From Zobellella endophytica (GTDB lineage Bacteria; Pseudomonadota; Gammaproteobacteria; Enterobacterales; Aeromonadaceae): 64,000 nucleotides of DNA. This document shows, piece after piece, positions 62,481-64,000 of the stretch (its first letter is position 1; each line of letters opens with the position of its first letter). The position numbers were made by a program, and so were the translations under genes. The DNA is taken from contig NZ_PXYG01000004.1 in assembly GCF_003012775.1 (NCBI RefSeq), positions 1-64,000 of the forward strand. Direction: 5' to 3'. The notes under the pieces were generated by a model. That model worked only from the letters and a program-made list of their open reading frames with translations. It did not search any database and was not told the DNA's origin.

Positions 62481-63098
62481 ATGAAAAAAATTGTTTTCAC
62501 GCTAGCCTTAATGCTCGGAGTTGTCGGTGCAGCGCAGGCTCAGGGCGATGCCGAAACCGGCAAAGCCAAGGCCGCCACCTGTGTCGCTTGTCATGGTAAT
62601 GATGGCAACAGTCCGACCGATATGTACCCTAAACTGGCAGGCCAGCACGCCTCCTACATCGAAAAACAGCTGCTTGAGTTCAAGGCGGCCGCCGCTGGTG
62701 GTACCGGCCGCGCCAATGCTATCATGGCCGGCATGGTAATGCCCCTGTCCGAGCAGGACATGGCCGATCTGGCCGCCTATTATGCCAGCGAAGCGGTCAC
62801 CCCCGTCGCGGTATCGGAAGCGGTGATCGAGCAGGGCGCCGCCCTGTACCAGGGCGGCGACATCGAGCGTGGTATCACCGCCTGTATCGCCTGTCACGGT
62901 CCCCGTGGCGAAGGCCTGGAGTCGGCCAAGTTCCCGCGCCTGTCCGGCCAGCACCCGGCCTATATCAAGGCCCAGCTGGAAGCGTTCCGCAGCGGTGCGC
63001 GCGAAAACGATCCCAACGGCATGATGCGCGACATCGCCACCAAGCTGACCGACGCGGACATCGAAGTCCTGTCTCAATACGTAGTAGGTCTGCGTTAA
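62481..63098 (+). CDS. Cytochrome c4, diheme
   Basis: A 205-residue precursor with a signal peptide (residues 1-20, ending AAQA) and two homologous class I cytochrome domains. The heme sites are CVACH and CIACH. The axial methionines are probably those in AGMVMPLSEQDMADLAAYY and NGMMRDIATKLTDADIEVLSQY. It shuttles electrons to terminal oxidases in the periplasm. The ATG at 62481 starts the signal peptide; the frame extends upstream without support. A -10 TAAAAT lies at 62393-62398. It sits next to engB, as often found in cytochrome-c4-containing gammaproteobacteria. Confidence 0.95.
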   Translation: MKKIVFTLALMLGVVGAAQAQGDAETGKAKAATCVACHGNDGNSPTDMYPKLAGQHASYIEKQLLEFKAAAAGGTGRANAIMAGMVMPLSEQDMADLAAYYASEAVTPVAVSEAVIEQGAALYQGGDIERGITACIACHGPRGEGLESAKFPRLSGQHPAYIKAQLEAFRSGARENDPNGMMRDIATKLTDADIEVLSQYVVGLR

Positions 63099-63139
63099 TT
63101 CAAAGGGGGGCCTGCGCCCCCCGGCTTTCCTGGTTTGCC

Positions 63140-63802
63140 ATGTCCGTGCAGTCGCAAGACGTTCCCTGTCCCCTCTGTCACCATACCGAGACGCCCCTGT
63201 TCTGGCAGGATCGACGGCGATGCTATCTCCGTTGCCGCCGGTGCAGCCTGATTTTCGTGCCGCCCGCCGAACGGCTGGGCGCGGCGGCGGAGAAGACGGT
63301 GTACGACACGCACCGCAACCAGGTGGACGATCCGGGTTACCGGCGTTTCCTGAGCCGACTGGCCGAGCCGCTGACGGCGCGGCTGGCGCCCGCAAGCACC
63401 GGGCTGGATTTCGGCTGCGGGCCGGGGCCGGCCCTGGCCGCCATGCTCACCGAGGCGGGTTTTGCCACCACCACCTATGATCCTTATTATGCGGATCATC
63501 CCGAACGGTTGCGGCGGCAATACGACTTCGTGACCTGCAGCGAGGCGATAGAACACTTTTACCAGCCGGGACGGGAATGGCGGCAGTTGCTGGCCATGCT
63601 CAGGCCCGGCGGCTGGCTGGGGCTGATGACCAAGCTGGCCCGCGACCAGGCGGCCTTTGCCCACTGGCACTACAAACAGGATCCCACCCATGTCAGCTTT
63701 TTCAGCCGGGACACCTTCCTCTGGCTGGCGACCCGGGACGGGCTCGGCATCGAATTCATCGGTGCCGATGTGATACTTCTGCAAAAACCGGAGTCTGTAT
63801 GA
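63140..63802 (+). CDS. Class I SAM-dependent methyltransferase with zinc-ribbon N-terminus
   Basis: A 220-residue protein. Two Cys-x-x-Cys pairs at the start (CPLC, residues 10-13, and CRRC near 32-35) suggest a small zinc ribbon. The methyltransferase motif I is GLDFGCGPGPALAAML, motif II YDPYY, motif III-like FVTCSEAIEHFYQPGREW, and motif IV MLRPGGWLGLMTKL. The substrate is unknown. Its stop overlaps the yihI start (ATGA), so the two are coupled. Confidence 0.88.
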   Translation: MSVQSQDVPCPLCHHTETPLFWQDRRRCYLRCRRCSLIFVPPAERLGAAAEKTVYDTHRNQVDDPGYRRFLSRLAEPLTARLAPASTGLDFGCGPGPALAAMLTEAGFATTTYDPYYADHPERLRRQYDFVTCSEAIEHFYQPGREWRQLLAMLRPGGWLGLMTKLARDQAAFAHWHYKQDPTHVSFFSRDTFLWLATRDGLGIEFIGADVILLQKPESV

Positions 63803-64000
63803 CACGTATTAAAAAGACCCGCACGCCGGGTCAACTCGGGACCCGCAAGGAAAGTCGGGAAAATGCCGAGCAGAGCAGGGAGCGCAAGCGCAAGGCCAGG
63901 CGCAAGGGACTGGCTCCCGGCTCTCGTCATAACCCGGGCGGCGAGTCCGGCGGCGGTGCCGCCAAGGTGCAGAAGGATCCGCGTCTGGGCTCCAAAAAAC
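63799..64000 (+). CDS. yihI: Der GTPase-activating protein YihI, 5' part only
   Basis: The first 67 codons run to the window edge. The product begins MTRIKKTRTPGQLGTRKESR and is extremely basic, with RKRKARRKGLAPGSRHN and a glycine-rich linker, as in the disordered N-terminus of YihI. YihI activates the GTPase Der and delays 50S maturation. The engB-yihI neighbourhood agrees with E. coli. The acidic C-terminal part lies outside the window. Confidence 0.9.
   Translation, partial: MTRIKKTRTPGQLGTRKESRENAEQSRERKRKARRKGLAPGSRHNPGGESGGGAAKVQKDPRLGSKK

Overview
The window is a piece of a gammaproteobacterial chromosome. Gene order and protein similarity point to the Aeromonadales, most like a marine Oceanimonas/Zobellella-type genome; this placement is inference. 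The support is the E. coli-like neighbourhoods (5S-tRNA-Thr-5S, srkA-dsbA, ilvLGMEDA, hemCDXY/cyaA, cyaY/lptM-dapF-xerC-yigB-uvrD, polA-spf, rsuA-engB, yihI), the high GC content, a cytochrome c4, and a Mrp sodium/proton antiporter operon that suits a halotolerant lifestyle.

Layout. 1-490: tail of an rRNA operon with two 5S genes around tRNA-Thr(GGU). 0.76-4.2 kb: ccoG, srkA, dsbA and a small unknown gene. 4.3-5.8 kb: comM. 5.9-12.5 kb: complete ilvLGMEDA operon with a readable leader peptide and attenuator. 12.5-14.9 kb: a urea transporter plus beta-hydroxyacid dehydrogenase pair framed by two inverted copies of a palindromic repeat. 14.9-21.6 kb: hemCDXY on the minus strand, divergent from cyaA. 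21.6-31.8 kb: a type I secretion operon (ABC, HlyD-like, TolC-like) divergent from a 1643-residue RTX heme peroxidase, separated by about 0.9 kb of AT-rich non-coding DNA. 32-33.4 kb: a membrane protein and a mostly empty spacer. 33.4-40.9 kb: cyaY divergent from lptM-lysA-dapF-DUF484-xerC-yigB-uvrD, then a YecH-like gene. 40.9-45.6 kb: lysE family, araC family, rarD, recQ and a small cytochrome c. 45.9-49.5 kb: selO, a DUF3630-like gene, yhhQ behind a preQ1-I riboswitch, a RyhB-type sRNA with a Fur box, and elbB. 49.7-53.8 kb: polA, Spot 42 RNA, and thiD behind a TPP riboswitch. 54-59.7 kb: mrpABCDEFG. 59.7-64 kb: an HDOD response regulator, rsuA, engB, cytochrome c4, a methyltransferase and the start of yihI.

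Most coding content is conserved housekeeping. The RNA layer is the richest part: besides the rRNA/tRNA cluster there are two regulatory sRNAs (RyhB-like and Spot 42), two riboswitches (preQ1-I and TPP) and a transcription attenuator, all recognisable from sequence. The least explained parts are the inverted-repeat-framed cassette at 12.5-14.9 kb, the secreted peroxidase with its private exporter and structured intergenic region, an origin-like GATC/DnaA-box cluster upstream of polA, and a Spot 42 internal reading frame that has no stop codon before the RNA ends.
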